This document shows positions 4,696 to 5,529 of a stretch of 5,529 nucleotides of DNA, in pieces (the stretch's first letter is position 1; each line of letters begins with the position of its first letter). The notes below the pieces were generated by a model. The model did not search any database. It saw nothing but the letters and a program-made list of their open reading frames with translations, and was not told the DNA's origin. The translations under genes were made by a program, and so were the position numbers. The stretch covers positions 1 to 5,529 of the forward strand of contig JBGSYN010000145.1 in assembly GCA_041750975.1 (NCBI GenBank), given 5' to 3'. The stretch comes from JBGSYN01 sp041750975 (GTDB lineage Bacteria > Pseudomonadota > Alphaproteobacteria > Geminicoccales > Geminicoccaceae).

Positions 4696-5529
4696 ATGGC
4701 GAAAGTCGAACTTGCGAGTGTCACCAAGAAATATGGGGCGACTACGGCGGTCGATTCGATCAATCTGGTCGTTCGGGACGGCACCTATTGTTGCCTTTTG
4801 GGTCCGTCGGGCTGTGGCAAGACCAGCACGCTTCGCATGATCGCGGGCCATGAGCGGATCAGCGGCGGGGATATCGTGATCGGCGAGGATATCGTCAACG
4901 CCCGCCCGCCCGCCGAGCGTGGCACAGCCATGATGTTTCAGAACTATGCACTCTTCCCCCATCTCAACTGCCTCGACAATGTCGCCTTCTCCTTGATGAT
5001 CAAGAAAATGCCCAAGGCCGAACGCCACGCCAAGGCGCGACAGACGCTCGATCTGGTGCATATGGCCGACTACGCCGAGCGCACCCCGTCGCAGCTCTCG
5101 GGTGGCCAGCAGCAACGCGTGGCGTTGGCGCGCGCGCTGATGACCAATCCGCAGGTGCTGCTGCTGGACGAGCCGCTCTCAGCACTCGATCCGTTCCTTC
5201 GCGTGATGATGCGCGAGGAACTGAAAAAGCTCCAGACGGACCTCGGCCTGACCTTCATCCATGTCACGCACAGCCAGGACGAGGCGATGGCGCTGGCCGA
5301 TCAGATCGTTGTCATGGTCGACGGACGGATTGCCCAGGAAGGCTCACCGCGCCAGGTTTTCGCGCGGCCAAGCACGTCCTTCGTCGCCCGTTTCATCGGC
5401 GGCCACAATGTCGTTTCCAGACGCTTGTTCGAAGCCGCCGATGGTGCGAGCCTAGGCGGCGAGGTGGCGATCCGGGACGACGAGATCCGGATCGGCGAGC
5501 CAGGCCCCGACGAGTTCGGGGTCGAGGCC
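4696..5529 (+). CDS. ABC transporter ATP-binding protein, PotA-like importer type (3' partial)
   Basis: This is the ATPase of an ABC importer of the spermidine/putrescine, iron or sugar class (PotA-like). It works at the cytoplasmic face, driving uptake by a permease pair with a periplasmic binding protein. The 278 visible codons contain Walker A GPSGCGKT (36-43), Q-loop Gln82 in MMFQNYALFPH, signature LSGGQ (134-138) followed by QQRVALARAL, Walker B LLLLDEP (about 155-160), D-loop SALD (162-165) and H-loop His192 in VTHSQDEAMALAD. From about residue 236 (IGGHNV) the chain enters a TOBE-type C-terminal domain, which the window edge cuts; about 75-90 residues are missing. The start is supported by GGAG at 4687-4690, five bases before the ATG. 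The phrase FVARFIGGHNV is common in polyamine-type ATPases of alphaproteobacteria, but the substrate needs the neighbouring genes outside the window. Confidence 0.95.
   Translation, partial: MAKVELASVTKKYGATTAVDSINLVVRDGTYCCLLGPSGCGKTSTLRMIAGHERISGGDIVIGEDIVNARPPAERGTAMMFQNYALFPHLNCLDNVAFSLMIKKMPKAERHAKARQTLDLVHMADYAERTPSQLSGGQQQRVALARALMTNPQVLLLDEPLSALDPFLRVMMREELKKLQTDLGLTFIHVTHSQDEAMALADQIVVMVDGRIAQEGSPRQVFARPSTSFVARFIGGHNVVSRRLFEAADGASLGGEVAIRDDEIRIGEPGPDEFGVEA

Noticed and set aside
3761..5115. Minus-strand frames spanning the acetyltransferase gene, the intergenic gap and the start of the ABC gene
   Set aside because: They are mirror images of the + strand genes with no domain of their own, so they do not fill the 4388-4695 gap with a real gene.

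Overview
The window is a compact, GC-rich stretch in which every supported gene lies on the + strand. Codon choice, the rhizobial-type adenylate cyclase domain, the TRAP transporter and the PotA-like ATPase suggest a chromosomal segment of an alphaproteobacterium (Rhizobiales or Rhodospirillales-like). This is a judgement from protein style; no rRNA or tRNA is present to confirm it. I see no mobile element, CRISPR array, prophage gene or tRNA.

Layout. (1) 1-1026: the C-terminal three quarters of a TRAP transporter large permease (DctM family), cut by the window's left edge. (2) 1142-2125 and 2136-2441: a two-gene unit, an SbtA-family sodium-dependent bicarbonate permease followed 10 bases later by a small PII-like protein in the SbtB position. 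(3) 2529-3950: a fusion of a class III adenylate cyclase domain with all six canonical catalytic residues and an alpha/beta hydrolase with a complete Ser-Asp-His triad. (4) 3947-4387: a GNAT acetyltransferase resembling AAC(6')-I aminoglycoside acetyltransferases, overlapping the cyclase stop by ATGA. (5) 4388-4695: 308 bases with no gene but several inverted repeats. (6) 4696-5529: the first 278 codons of a PotA-like ABC transporter ATPase, cut by the right edge.

How the parts may work together. SbtA takes up bicarbonate with Na+, and in cyanobacteria SbtB is a PII-like regulator of SbtA that binds adenine nucleotides including cAMP. Here an intact predicted adenylate cyclase begins 87 bases after the sbtB-like gene on the same strand. 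A local bicarbonate, cAMP and PII-like circuit is therefore a reasonable hypothesis and the most interesting reading of the window, but the sequence does not prove it. The TRAP permease and the ABC ATPase belong to transport operons that continue outside the window. The most notable non-coding features are the nested inverted repeats ahead of the ABC ATPase gene and a 12-base sequence shared, in opposite orientation, between that leader and the region upstream of sbtA.
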